From contig QRFJ01000060.1 of the NCBI GenBank assembly GCA_006176705.1, positions 994,798 through 1,058,797 on the forward strand: a DNA stretch of 64,000 nt, read 5' to 3'. The notes beneath the pieces are model-generated. The model made no database searches, had not been told where the DNA came from, and saw only the letters and a list, made by a program, of their open reading frames with translations. Shown here piece after piece: positions 39,128-49,598 of this stretch (the first letter of the stretch is position 1; the number at the start of each line of letters is the position of its first letter). This DNA is from Cocos nucifera (taxonomy: Eukaryota > Streptophyta > Magnoliopsida > Arecales > Arecaceae). A program made the position numbers and the translations under genes.

Positions 39128-40145
39128 TATTAGGGATAAACTCCACTCTTACCGAAGTCAAGTTCGGTGCCCAGCCTAATGTGGCCAGTAGCCATGAAAG
39201 AGCTTCAGCGAGCAAATCTTAGCCGTACCCATTCAGCCGACCGAACTACTTAGCGGTCAAGCTCCTCGAGCTCCCAGCGGTCGAGCTCCTTAGAACCCAT
39301 TCAGCCGATCGAACTGCTTAGCGACCGAGCTCCTCGAACTCCCAACGGTCGAGCTCCTTCGAACTCGTTCAGCCGGTCGAACTACTTAGCGGTCGAGCTC
39401 CTTGGACTCCCAGCGGTCGGGCCTTAGCCGAACCCCTCAGCGGCGAGCTTCAGTCGGACTCCTGCGAGTGACGAACTCTCTCCACGCCCTTCCAGCCAGA
39501 TGCCTGCAAGAGCTGAACTTCCTCCAGACATCCCTTTCGGTCGGATTTTTTTAGGAGCCAGACTTCTCTCAGACATCCTCTTTAGCCGACCGAACTCCTC
39601 CGGCCGAGCTCCTCCCGAGCTTTTCTTTCGGCCGAACTCTCCTACAAGTCCAAACTCCTCTGGACGAACTGTTGCCATCAGTCTGCAACAGACGACAAGA
39701 TCGGACGACATGGCCGCCACTACTGGCAATACCACTCTCTCCGTAACCAGCCCCACGTGGCCCATGATCTACCAGTATGATAGTCACTATCCATCTGACG
39801 ACGCCTTCCTCTCCGTACCGAACTTCATGCGGCCCCAACGGCTCGCTATCAGATGGTATGGCCGTCACCATCAATTAAGCTCTGCCTATAAAGGATCCTT
39901 CAGATACGCTAACTCTAATCTCTCTAATCTCTAAGCTCTAAGCTCTCCTCTTCTTCTCTAAGCTCTGTGGAAATCATCTCTGAGCAGTCCATTCCTATTG
40001 ATCAAAGCTGACTTGATCGTCGGAGAGTCCTGTCGGAGCCACCCCCATCGGCTTTGGAAGGGACTTTATTTTATAGATTTCCGACGGCGACTTCGTCCAC
40101 CACCGCTCCAGCTAATTTCGGCGACAACCAGATTCTGCGTCAACA
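39128..40145 (+). repeat. 3' LTR of element A
   Basis: It starts TATTAGGGATAAACTCCAC (TG mutated to TA) and ends CTGCGTCAACA. It is preceded by the purine-rich GAAAGTGGGAGAACTAT. Immediately after it is the AAATA duplication. Confidence 0.9.
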
Positions 40146-41528
40146 AAATACATATTTTCAATCAAATTAATATATAGTTTCCATAACATTATATTCACCA
40201 CTATACACTATATAGCTAGATGATGTATACTTATCGACTTCTTGGTACACACTATAACCTTTTTTGATGCACATCTAGCAGTAACCCAATATATACTTAA
40301 AATGCATGTTTTACAAATTGTATATTAATTTATCTAAAAATATATTTTAGATCACTATTGGATATATATAAAAAATGCTTGTGGTGTATATTAAAAAGTC
40401 AATAAGTATATATTATCTGATCATGTAGTGTGTATTAGTGAATATGGTATTCCAAAAATTATGTATCTATTTGCTTGAAGATGTGCATGAAGTTGTTAGA
40501 TGACTAATTTGCTAAATAGCATCTAACTATGTACATATAGTATATTAGTAAACATTATGTTCTAAAAATTATGTATCAATTTATCTAGATATGCATATTG
40601 ATTTGCTAGATAACTTATTTGCTTGGTGTATTTTATTTGGTAATATAATATATACTGATGAAAAGTATCTTTTAGAAATGAGGGAAAAAATGGGATATTA
40701 TGCATGATTTTTTTTTATTATGGTGTTGATGACCCCGTTAATGGGAGATGTCCTGACTTTTGAACACCTACTTTTAGATGGGAATCAAAGGAAATGCAGC
40801 AAAATAGGAAGCCTACCCCATATTTCTTTCTCTAGTGCCCATCCCATATGAGTTTTGCTTTCTCTTTCCATAAAGAATAGAAAATAGTAGTTTCAAGCAA
40901 ATAAAATGTTTGATGTCTTGCTCATAGTGGGAGATGGGCCTAATGTTTCCCATCAATTTAGCTATTAGAGGCTTGATTGGGTAAACTTGCCACCTTGGGA
41001 GTTAAATAGGTGGACCACCAAACCCACAGCTCCAATCTCCTGACAAAATAGTCAAGCCTTGGTGATTTGGCTGACTATGGATATCACATTGCAAGCCTTA
41101 CAGTAACAATAATTCATTGATTAATTGCTAGGGCTTGTTTGTTTCTATCCTTGAATGCCATTGCAGTGAAGGAATATGCCAGCAAGAAGGTGACGATCTT
41201 ATTTGAGAAGTCTTCAAGAAGAAAAGATAGGATTTCGAGCAAGTAGAGGAATAAAACATTCCATGATTCCCATTGGGATGAATGCAGTCCCTTGGGGGGC
41301 TAGGAAACTATTATATCATGGCACCTCTACTGTAGTATTGCTGGTCATTACCATCTGGGCTCCCTTTACCCATCTTAACTTGCTCCCTTAGCTTTGGGCC
41401 TTAACAACACTTAGCCACCTCTCTCAGCTTTGGATCTTCTAGGAAAGACATCTACCTATGCCTCTGGAAAGAAGGCTAGCACCTCTGGTAGCACTTGTTG
41501 CTATCCTCCTCTTAGAGCTAATAGGACC

Positions 41529-42704
41529 TGTTGGGGATAAATCCCGCTCCTGCCGAAGCTCGGCCCAACGCTCAGCCCAATGTAACCAGTAGCCGCTGAA
41601 GAGCTTCAGTGCCAGGCGCCTGGCCGAGCCCCTAACACGGCCGAACTGCCTAGAGGCCGAATCAGCGAACCCTGGCCGAACTCCTTCGGACTCCCCACGG
41701 CCGAACTGCCTAGAGGCCGAACTCCCCTGCACCAAGGTCCGGGCCGAACTGCCTAGAGGCCGAGTCAGCGAACCCTGGCCGAACTCCTTCGGACCGACCC
41801 CAGGCGAGCCCGTGCAGCCGAACTCCTTCGGACTTCCCACGGCCGAACTCCTTCGGACCGACCCCAGGCGAGCCCGTGCAGCCGAACTCCTTCGGACTTC
41901 CCACGGCCGAACTCCTTCGGGCCGACCCCAGGCGAGCCCGTGCAGCCGAACTCCTTCGGACCGAACTCCTCAGCGAGCCCTGACCGAACCAACTAGCAGC
42001 CGAAGTCCTTCAACTGGCCAGCCGAACTCCTTCGGGCCTCTCAGCGGCCGAACTCTACAGATGGCCGACCCTTCAGCCAGACGAACTCCCCCAGCTTCCC
42101 CTTCGGCCGAACTCTGTTACAAGTCCGAACTCCGTTGGATGAACCGTCGCCTGCAGCAAGACCGGACGGCGCCTTCCTTTCCGTACCGGACTCCATGCGG
42201 CCCATGGCTCGCCGGTATGGCTCCCACGATCTACCGGACGACGCCTTCCTCTCCGTACCGGACTCCATGCGGCCCACGGCTCGCCAGTACGGCTCCCACG
42301 ATCTACCGGACGACGCCTTCCTCTCCGTACCGGACTCCATGCGGCCCACGGCTCGCCGGTATGGCTCCCACGATCTACCGAACGACGCCTTCCTCTTCGT
42401 ACCAAGCTCCATGCTGCCCGACGACTCTCTGCCAGACGGCACAGCCGTCACCATCAACTAAGCTCCGCTATAAAAGGACCCCTCCCGACATACTAAGGCT
42501 AAGCTCTCCTCCACATCTCTAAGCTCCGGAACTCATTCCGAGCACTCCATTACTGTTGGTCGGAAACTAACTTGACCGTCGGAGGGTCCTGCCGGAGCCA
42601 CCACCCCACCGGTTCCGGACGGGACTTTGTTTTGCAGGTCCCCGGCGGCTTCCAGCGGCCTCGATAAGGGCGACCTCCGGCGGCGATGGATTTCTGCACC
42701 AACA
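41529..42704 (+). repeat. 5' LTR of element B
   Basis: TATAAAAG lies at 42,469-42,476. U3 contains two tandem arrays: a 64-bp unit (about 41,775-41,970, three copies) and a 72-bp unit (about 42,160-42,430, four copies, equivalent points at 42,187, 42,259 and 42,331). It also carries eight copies of the short hairpin CCGAACTCCTTCGG. The arrays lie upstream of TATA, where enhancers would act. The frames read through the 72-bp unit on both strands because 72 is a multiple of three; they are not genes. Confidence 0.93.
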
Positions 42705-42707
42705 GAT

Positions 42708-42726
42708 TGGCGCCGTCTGTGGGAAC
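42708..42726 (+). other. Primer-binding-like site of element B
   Basis: TGGCGCCGTCTGTGGGAAC begins four bases after the LTR end. The first nine bases equal those complementary to the 3' end of plant tRNA-Asp (TGGCGCCGT); the rest departs from it, so the primer identity is uncertain. Confidence 0.6.
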
Positions 42727-42841
42727 AAGGGATTGAACCTTCGAGGTTCCCTTGTTCTTAAAGGAAGTGCCCGGCGACGATTTCCCTCCCCTGTTCCGGA
42801 TCTCTCTCCTCCCTCTTCAGTATTCCTTTTCTGAAAGAAAA

Positions 42842-44206
42842 ATGCCCCCCAGAAGAACCTCGACCCGGAGGTCGACAGCCTCCGCGGCCCGATCCCGTTC
42901 GGGTCCGTCCGCTCCCACTCCGGCCCCGGCGACGCGGGCCCGCTCCGTACTCGCGGTAGATGCGGAGCGGTTCGACCTGCTTGCCCAGCAGGTCTGCGAT
43001 CTTACGGAGGCAGTGCAGGCAGTGCAAGCCACGCATTCGCGAGGTCCAGCGCCCACTCGACCGGCGCGGGGTTCCCCGGAGCCCGGGAATCCAGTCCAGG
43101 AGCGACCGATGTGGGCTACCCAACCTCCGACCCTCGGGAGAGAAGGGCAGCCGGCAAAGAGCCCCTGCTCGGACCGCGGCTCAACCCAGGGAGAAGCTTC
43201 GCACCCCTTCCGCGAGAAGACCTTGAGGATTAAGGATCGCGAAGATTTCCTGGACCAAAGGCTCATGGAGATGGGACGGCGCATAGAAGAACTTCGTCAT
43301 ACTCCTTCCTCCCGCGGTAACGATATTTGCACTGATCCTCCCTTCTCACTGAAAATTATGCAGGAACAGGTACCACCGAACTTCAAGCTCCCGCATTTTG
43401 AAAGCTACGATGGGACCGCTGATCCGGTCGACCATTTGGAGGCCTTCAGGACGACGATGTTGCTCCATGGCGCGCCTGATGCCATCTTGTGTCGGGCTTT
43501 CCCCTCTACCCTCAAAGGAGCGGCCAGGAATTGGTACTCGGCGCTTAAGCCGGGCACCATCCTATCATTTGACCAAATGAGTCAACAATTCGTGGCCCAC
43601 TTTGTCAGCAGCAAGCGGCCGCGCAGAGGCTCGGATTCCTTGTTGACCATCAGGCAAAAAGAGGGGGAACCCATCCGGGCTTACGTCACCCGGTTCAACG
43701 CTGCCGCGCTGGAAGTCCGGAACCTGGACCAATCAGTTGCTATGGCCGCCCTCAAGGGCGGCCTTCAGAAGAACGACCTGCTGTTTTCCCTGGAGAAGAA
43801 ATATCCCAGGGACTTCGCTGACATGCTAGCTCGGGCCGAAAGCTATGCCCGGGCAGAAGAGGCTTTCGAGGCCAGGGATGGTGAAGCTCGCGACAAGCGA
43901 CGAGTAGGCAGAGCGGGAAGGCCTGCCGAGGAAAGAAAGCGCACCGAAGCCTGGCCGCGTTCCCGAACTCCCCCTGGTCGCGGGCGTGCCCGGACTCCAC
44001 CTCAGGCTCGGGGGCGGGAAGCCGCCGACGGAAGGGCGCACCGAAGTTCTCCTCGGCACCGAAGTCCCGCCCGACGCCGAAGTTCCCCCCGGCGCCGAGG
44101 TTCTCCCTCGCGACGAGGTCCCTCCCCGCGCCGAGCTTCTCCCCCCATCGGCCCCAGAGTCAAGGGAAGCTCGTCCCAAATTGGGAAGGCCCGTACGAAG
44201 TGGTAG
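42842..44206 (+). CDS. Gag of element B, open reading frame, fused at its end to pol-derived sequence
   Basis: The ATG at 42,842 (MPPRRTSTRRS) is chosen because element A has the same start; 30 open codons precede it. The protein of about 454 residues forms the structural particle of the retrotransposon. The core shows FESYDGTADPVDHLEAFRTT, ARNWYSALKPGTI and KNDLLFSLEKKYPRDFADML. After it comes a stretch rich in Arg, Ser and Pro (about 44,038-44,150, for example RSSPRHRSPARRRSS), resembling an SR domain. The zinc knuckle seen in the old element and in A is missing. The frame ends SSSQIGKARTKW in sequence that encodes, in another frame, the pol tail. No internal stop or frameshift is present, unlike every other gag here. 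The product may still assemble if expressed. Confidence 0.88.
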   Translation: MPPRRTSTRRSTASAARSRSGPSAPTPAPATRARSVLAVDAERFDLLAQQVCDLTEAVQAVQATHSRGPAPTRPARGSPEPGNPVQERPMWATQPPTLGREGQPAKSPCSDRGSTQGEASHPFREKTLRIKDREDFLDQRLMEMGRRIEELRHTPSSRGNDICTDPPFSLKIMQEQVPPNFKLPHFESYDGTADPVDHLEAFRTTMLLHGAPDAILCRAFPSTLKGAARNWYSALKPGTILSFDQMSQQFVAHFVSSKRPRRGSDSLLTIRQKEGEPIRAYVTRFNAAALEVRNLDQSVAMAALKGGLQKNDLLFSLEKKYPRDFADMLARAESYARAEEAFEARDGEARDKRRVGRAGRPAEERKRTEAWPRSRTPPGRGRARTPPQARGREAADGRAHRSSPRHRSPARRRSSPRRRGSPSRRGPSPRRASPPIGPRVKGSSSQIGKARTKW

Positions 44207-44304
44207 AGGTCGTCCGGCCTGGAACCTATCGCCTAAAGGAGCTCGGAGGACTAACGCTTCCCCGACCTTGGAACTCGGAAAACCTGAGAATGTACCACCA
44301 ATAG
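44161..44304 (+). pseudogene. Residual C-terminal tail of pol in element B
   Basis: Reading from 44,161 gives QGKLVPNWEGPYEVVEVVRP, then GTYRLKEL and PRPWNSENLRMYHQ before TAG. This is the end of a Tat-type integrase region, joined directly to gag by a deletion at about 44,155-44,165 in a different frame. Its preservation without stops is notable but could reflect youth only. Confidence 0.88.
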
Positions 44305-44371
44305 TTTCCCTTAATAAAATCATTTCTGGATGCGAAATCTATGCGATGACAGGAAAGAAGCAGTCAGCCGC

Positions 44372-45110
44372 GTTAGGAACAGGAGGAGAACCTCGTCCTA
44401 GCGTGAGCAAAGTCGAAGGCCCCGTCCACAAAGGACGGGATGGGGGGAGAAGGCGAGGACGACGGTCCTCATGTGCCCCCACAGCCGGCTAGGAACAGGA
44501 GGAGAACCTCGTCCTAGCGTGAGCAAAGTCGAAGGCCCCGTCCACAAAGGACGGGATGGGGGGAGAAGCGAGGACGACGGTCCTCATGTGCCCCCACAGC
44601 CGGCTAGGAATAGGAGGAGAACCTCGTCCTAGCGTGAGCAAAGTCGAAGGCCCCGTTCCACAAGGACGGGATGGGGGGAGAAGCGAGGACGACGGTCCTC
44701 ATGTGCCCCCACAGCCGGCTAGGAACAGGAGGAGAACCTCGTCCTAGCATGAGCAAAGTCGAAGGCCCCGTCCACAAAGGACGGGATGGGGGGAGAGGCG
44801 AGGACGACGGTCCTCATGTGCCCCCACAGCCGGCTAGGAACAGGAGGAGAACCTCGTCCTAGCGTGAGCAAAGTCGAAGGCCCCGTCCACAAAGGACGGG
44901 ATGGGGGGAGAAGCGAGGACGACGGTCCTCATGTGCCCCCACAGCCGGCTAGGAACAGGAGGAGAACCTCGTCCTAGCGTGAGCAAAGTCGAAGACCCCG
45001 TTCACGAAGGACGGGATGGGGGGAGAAGCTCGGACGACGGTCCGGATGTGCCCCCACAGCCCGTTAGGAACAAGAGGAGAACCTCGTCCTAACGTGAGCA
45101 AGGTTCAAGG
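44372..45110 (+). repeat. 115-bp tandem array of element B
   Basis: Seven copies start at 44,372, 44,488, 44,603, 44,718, 44,833, 44,948 and 45,063. Each holds the palindrome GCTAGGAACAGGAGGAGAAC then CTCGTCCTAGC, with stems GCTAGGA/TCCTAGC and GAGG/CCTC around AGAA. Copy 7 has GTTAGGA/TCCTAAC instead. The rest of the unit (CCACAAAGGACGGGATGGGG, GTCCTCATGTGCCCCCACAG) is homologous to the longer block of element A's array. The repeated 63-codon frames are artefacts. Confidence 0.95.
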
Positions 45111-45566
45111 CCTAGCCACAGAGTCTACGGCAAGCTTCACTACAGAAGACGAGGTCTCCTTCGGACCTCAGCTTCAACTTCGGTGTCAGCATCAGCGGGA
45201 GACGGGATCTCCCCCAAGCGATCATAACCTTGACTGCAAAAGAGGAGGTCTCCCCCGAATCGACTTCGGTTGATGAAGGCGATGTCAACTCCGACCCTGA
45301 CCACGGGGGGCGACATTGACTCCGGCCTCAACGTCGACTTCACCAATTTTGGCTGGAAACGAGTCCCACTTCAACTCCAAACATCGACTGAGGATGAAAC
45401 CTCCCCCAAGCCTCAGCTTCAACTTCAGCGTCAATATTGGCTGGAGATGAGACCTCCCCCGAGCTTCAGCTGCAACCAATGCGGAGGCCTGGAAGAAGAC
45501 TTCGGCAGTCGCCTGTTTTGGTACTCCCTTCCTTCAATTCTTTGAACTCGGGAGTGGGGGGGCTAC
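45111..45566 (+). other. 3' untranslated part and polypurine tract of element B
   Basis: GGGAGACGGGATCTCCC at 45,197-45,213 is a palindrome related to the units in element A's array. The stretch ends with GGGAGTGGGGGGGCTAC just before the 3' LTR, the polypurine tract. No gene. Confidence 0.75.
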
Positions 45567-46762
45567 TGTTGGGGATAAATCCCGCTCCTGCCGAAGCTCC
45601 GGCCCGACGCTCAGCCCAATGTAACCAGTAGCCGCTGAAGAGCTTCAGTGCCAGGCACCTGGCCGAGCCCCTAACACGGCCGAACTGCCTAGAGGCCGAA
45701 TCACACACCACCGCGAACCCTGGCCGAACTCCTTCGGACTCCCCACGGCCGAACTGCCTAGAGGCCGAACTCCCCTGCACCAAGGTCCGGGCCGAACTGC
45801 CTAGAGGCCGAATCAGCGAACCCTGGCCGAACTCCTTCGGACCGACCCCAGGCGAGCCCGTGCAGCCGAACTCCTTCGGACTTCCCACGGCCGAACTCCT
45901 TCGGACCGACCCCAGGCGAGCCCGTGCAGCCGAACTCCTTCGGACTTCCCACGGCCGAACTCCTTCGGACCGACCCCAGGCGAGCCCGTGCAGCCGAACT
46001 CCTTCGGACCGAACTCCTCAGCGAGCCCTGACCGAACCAACTAGCAGCCGAAGTCCTTCAACTGGCCAGCCGAGCTTCCTTCGGGCCTCTCAGCGGCCGA
46101 ACTCTACAGATGGCCGACCCTTCAGCCAGACGAACTCCCCCAGCTTCCCCTTCGGCCGAACTCTGTTACAAGTCCGAACTCCGTTGGATGAACCGTCGCC
46201 TGCAGCAAGACCGGACGGCGCCTTCCTTTCCGTACCGGACTCCATGCGGCCCACGACTCGCCGGTATGGCTCCCACGATCTACCGGACGACGCCTTCCTC
46301 TCCGTACCGGACTCCATGCGGCCCACGGCTCGCCAGTACGGCTCCCACGATCTACCGGACGACGCCTTCCTCTCCGTACCGGACTCCATGCGGCCCACGG
46401 CTCGCCGGTATGGCTCCCACGATCTACCGGACGACGCCTTCCTCTCCGTACCAAGCTCCATGCTGCCCGACGACTCTCTGCCAGACGGCACAGCCGTCAC
46501 CATCAACTAAGCTCCGCTATAAAAGGACCCCTCCCGACATACTAAGGCTAAGCTCTCTAAGCTCTCCTCCACATCTCTAAGCTCCGGAACTCATTCCGAG
46601 CACTCCATTACTGTTGGTCGGAAACTAACTTGACCGTCGGAGGGTCCTGCCGGAGCCACCACCCCACCGGTTCCGGACGGGACTTCGTTTTGCAGGTCCC
46701 CGGCGGCTTCCAGCGGCCTCGATAAGGGCGACCTCCGGCGGCGACGGATTTCTGCACCAACA
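45567..46762 (+). repeat. 3' LTR of element B
   Basis: Nearly identical to 41,529-42,704, including both tandem arrays and TATAAAAG at 46,518-46,525. The small differences include a nine-base addition (CACACCACC region) near 45,703 and an AGCTCTCTA addition near 46,552. Confidence 0.95.
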
Positions 46763-47746
46763 TGACCTAATATAAATATATATCCGTTAGCCCGGCCTCA
46801 GCAACTGACGAAAGTGAGGACCTTAGCATCAATCGAGTTACTAGTCGTGGCAGCTAATCAGACCACAACAGTAGTCGATCAAGCTGCTAACCTTTGTATC
46901 TATTGAGCTACCAACCTGAACCATTAAGCTAACTAGAGTAGACCAATCGGCCAATAGTAACTAGCTATATGTCTCTAATTCAAAATATATTTAAGATTGT
47001 TAAGGCCTATTAAAGGCGTGGTTACTATCCCACCATGTTAAGGGGCATGTTAGGGGTGGTTACGTCTCATTTCAAAAAGATAGGTTGTTACCGAATGATC
47101 TATATAGTTAAGATATGCCACATGCGCAACATGCAGGCCACTATAAAGCCCTCAAGACCTATTTTTGTCTCACTTGGTAATGGATACTAACCTCTCTTTA
47201 TATGAGGGCCCACCAAAGGAGCTCTATATAAGCTTTTCTAAACTCTCCAATAGTTTGCTACGTGCTCTCAAGTCTCCATTATTTATCTCGAAAATCTTAT
47301 TTTGACTTAAGAATCGGAGAATCCCTACGTGACAACCGCAAAAACTCTAGAAAAAAAAGTCAAAAACTCAGTCCACAGTGACAACCTATCATACAACCTA
47401 TCATCTTCTGGTATATTAGCTAGACAATCCACAAGTCTATTTGCCTCAATATCAACAAAAGTAATTATTTAAAAAAAAACCTACTCTTTTACAAAATATT
47501 CATAATTTTTCTAGAGTAACTCGAATTAAAATTTTGATTAATTGAAGGCCAGACTCAAATCCAAGTTCTTTGTACCAAACTCTCAAAACTTTACTATTAC
47601 CAGCACCTTTAAGGCTAGCAAAATCACGATCCATGGCGATGAAAATGCCTTTGAGCTATAATTTCAAAGCAATTGGTTACGTTTGTCATGTATAATAATT
47701 AATATTCCCTGACATATAAAATACATGGATAAATGATGGCTTGGAT

Positions 47747-48046
47747 GGACTCTCGTGCTATGAAATGCATGCAAATTGTTTCTCAAGGGATTAGTTGGTA
47801 CTGATCGATTGATAACAAAGAAAGGTTTTGGCCCCCTCTGGTCCAATTCTCTATGAAACTTTGATGTAGAAACTCTTTGGTACATCTTTTAGATCGCGCT
47901 TTGTGATGGGGACATGGTATAAATCCTTTCCCATCCTGACCGTCAAACATCAACCCATCAAAACAATCAGTCACTACTTTAGCACAACTCTTAATAAAAT
48001 TTGATGGGAGAGTGCCTTGCTACCTTCATTCGTTTCTGTGACGTGG
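47747..48046. other. Extra 300-bp segment private to unit copy 3
   Basis: Units 1 and 2 pass directly from the ATGGCTT(T/G) block to the CCCCTTGTACA-like block, whereas copy 3 has about 300 bases between. On the minus strand a 63-codon frame (47,974-47,783) reads GQDGKGFIPCPHHKARSKRC, which does not look like simple sequence but matches nothing I recognise. It may be a captured fragment or a small insertion. Its boundaries are approximate. Confidence 0.45.
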
Positions 48047-49598
48047 ACGATCCCCTTGTGCAATTGAAGGAGAAGAAAAGTTGGCCGTCATCGCGCTGGT
48101 AGAAGCCACCACCTGTCCACGTATCTTCCACTCAGCAAGTCAATACTATATATGTTAAGCCACCGTGTACCAAGTTTACAGGTGCTGCTGCATTTAAACG
48201 TGACATGTTTTCGTAGTGTATCCATTCATTTCTATGGACCATGCAGTGGAATTGGTGACGTGTTGCTGGGGCCAGCCGATATCATTTTGGAGCTACGATT
48301 CCGAAACAGTAATTAACTGGATAGCTAAACTGATCCCCATAATAACAAAATTTATCGTACATATGAATCCTTGCATCTGTGGTTTCTTTTGAAGTGATGA
48401 ACTCTGGCCCCATGCACTGCAAGTCATTCGGATAACTTTGTGTTGGACTCCAATGCTTCTTCCGCCCGGCAGTTCCATAAAATTTCTGTACTGGTGCAAT
48501 TTATTGCATTACGCTAGGATCGTAAAATATAACTTATCTGTGTTACTAGAGAAGGAAAAAAAAAAAAAAGACCAGAAGAAAAATGGTAGGAGTGGGACTG
48601 TGAGCTCGCATGAGGGGTTAAAAGGCAAGAAGACAAAAAAGGCAGTTCCATCAATTCGTCCATCTTTCTCGATTCATTACTCGGATGGAACAGCCGCTTT
48701 TTCTTGCCATCAAGAATACAAAATAGTAGTTCCAGTTTGATGCCTTACTTATAGTGGGACCCGTGCCTATTGTCTTATATTGGGTAAACTTACCACCCTG
48801 GGGGTTAATTAGTGGGCCACCAAACCCACGGTTCCAATATGCTAACAAAATATCCGAGCGTTGGTGATTGGCTGACTAGGAATTTCACATCACATGCCTT
48901 AGGATAATGATTCATTGATTAATTCCAACACTTGTTTGCTTCCAGCTCCTTCAACGCCATGGCAGCAAAGGAACGTGCCGGCGAGAAGACAGCGGTCTTA
49001 TTTAAGAAGTCTTCGAGATGAAGAGATAAGGTTTTGGGCAAGTGAAGGAATCAAACCTTCCGTGATTCTCGTTGGATGAATGCGCGCGGTCCCTCCGGGG
49101 GCTAGGAAACCGTTACATCCTGGCACCCTGCCATGGTATCGCTGGTCTTTATCGTCCAAGCTCTCTCTATCCAACTTAACTTTGGTCAATTGCCTTAGCT
49201 TTGGGCCTTAACCCACCCGACTACCTCTCTCAGCTTTGGATCTTCCCGGGAAGCCACTACTACACCTTTGGGAGAAGACTAGCCCCTGTGGTAGCATTGG
49301 TCGCCATCCTCCTCTTAATGCTGATAGGATCTAATATGGTATATATCCGTTAGCCTGGCCTCGGCAACCGACCAAAATGAAAAGCTTGACATCAATCGAG
49401 TTACACATGTTAGTAGGTCATTGGACCACCAGCAATGGTAGTCGATTGAGCTGTTAGATGGTTATTTGTTGAACTACCAACCTGAACCATCAAGCTAACT
49501 GGAGCGAACCTCCAACCGGCTAGTAGCAACAATCCATGTATCTCCAATGTAAAGCACATTTAAGGCAAATAAAGTCCATTAAAAGCATGCATGGTTAC

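Larger units (their letters stand above)
33509..40145 (+). mobile_element. Element A: gag-only Tat-type Ty3/gypsy retrotransposon
   Basis: LTRs are at 33,509-34,512 and 39,128-40,145. Target duplications are identical: AAATA at 33,504-33,508 and 40,146-40,150. Internally there is a gag with in-frame stops, the short C-terminal tail of pol, a 2.6-kb array of palindromic repeats, then the polypurine tract. Protease, RT, RNase H and integrase are absent. LTRs differ at about one base in six or seven in their first 130 bases, mostly transitions, so A is older than element B. Confidence 0.93.
33143..40860. mobile_element. Foldback MITE in unit copy 2, split by element A
   Basis: This is the same foldback as 29,813-30,896, with its arms on either side of element A. 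It ends CCCATATGAGTTTTGCT at about 40,843-40,859. The leftmost 20-30 bases and the left duplication are missing. Without element A the remnant is about 1.07 kb. Confidence 0.75.
41529..46762 (+). mobile_element. Element B: young gag-only Tat-type Ty3/gypsy retrotransposon
   Basis: LTRs are at 41,529-42,704 and 45,567-46,762, both TGTTGGGGATAAATCCC to CTGCACCAACA. Flanks are GGACC (41,524-41,528) and TGACC (46,763-46,767), a one-mismatch duplication. In the first 150 bases the LTRs differ by about two substitutions and two small indels, so insertion is recent. The internal 2.86 kb holds a primer-binding-like site, an open gag, the pol tail, a seven-copy array and the polypurine tract. Protease to integrase is absent. 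Confidence 0.95.
32125..47334 (+). repeat. Tandem unit copy 2, interrupted by elements A and B
   Basis: The unit landmarks recur from 32,125. Removing element A (6,637 bp) and element B (5,234 bp) with their duplications leaves about 3.33 kb, close to copy 1. The MITE is present (about 33,143-40,860) but lost its left tip. The LTR-like end block is split by element B at 41,528/46,763, and its TATA is degraded (TTTATATGAGG near 47,207). Confidence 0.75.

Noticed and set aside
41812..42522. 236-codon frame in the LTR of element B, and its partner at 45,860-46,580
   Set aside because: The frame stays open because the 72-bp unit is a multiple of three; opposite-strand frames are equally open, and the region is U3 promoter sequence.
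44556..45092. Four near-identical 63-codon frames
   Set aside because: They arise from the 115-bp repeat; each overlaps the next and none has a family match.
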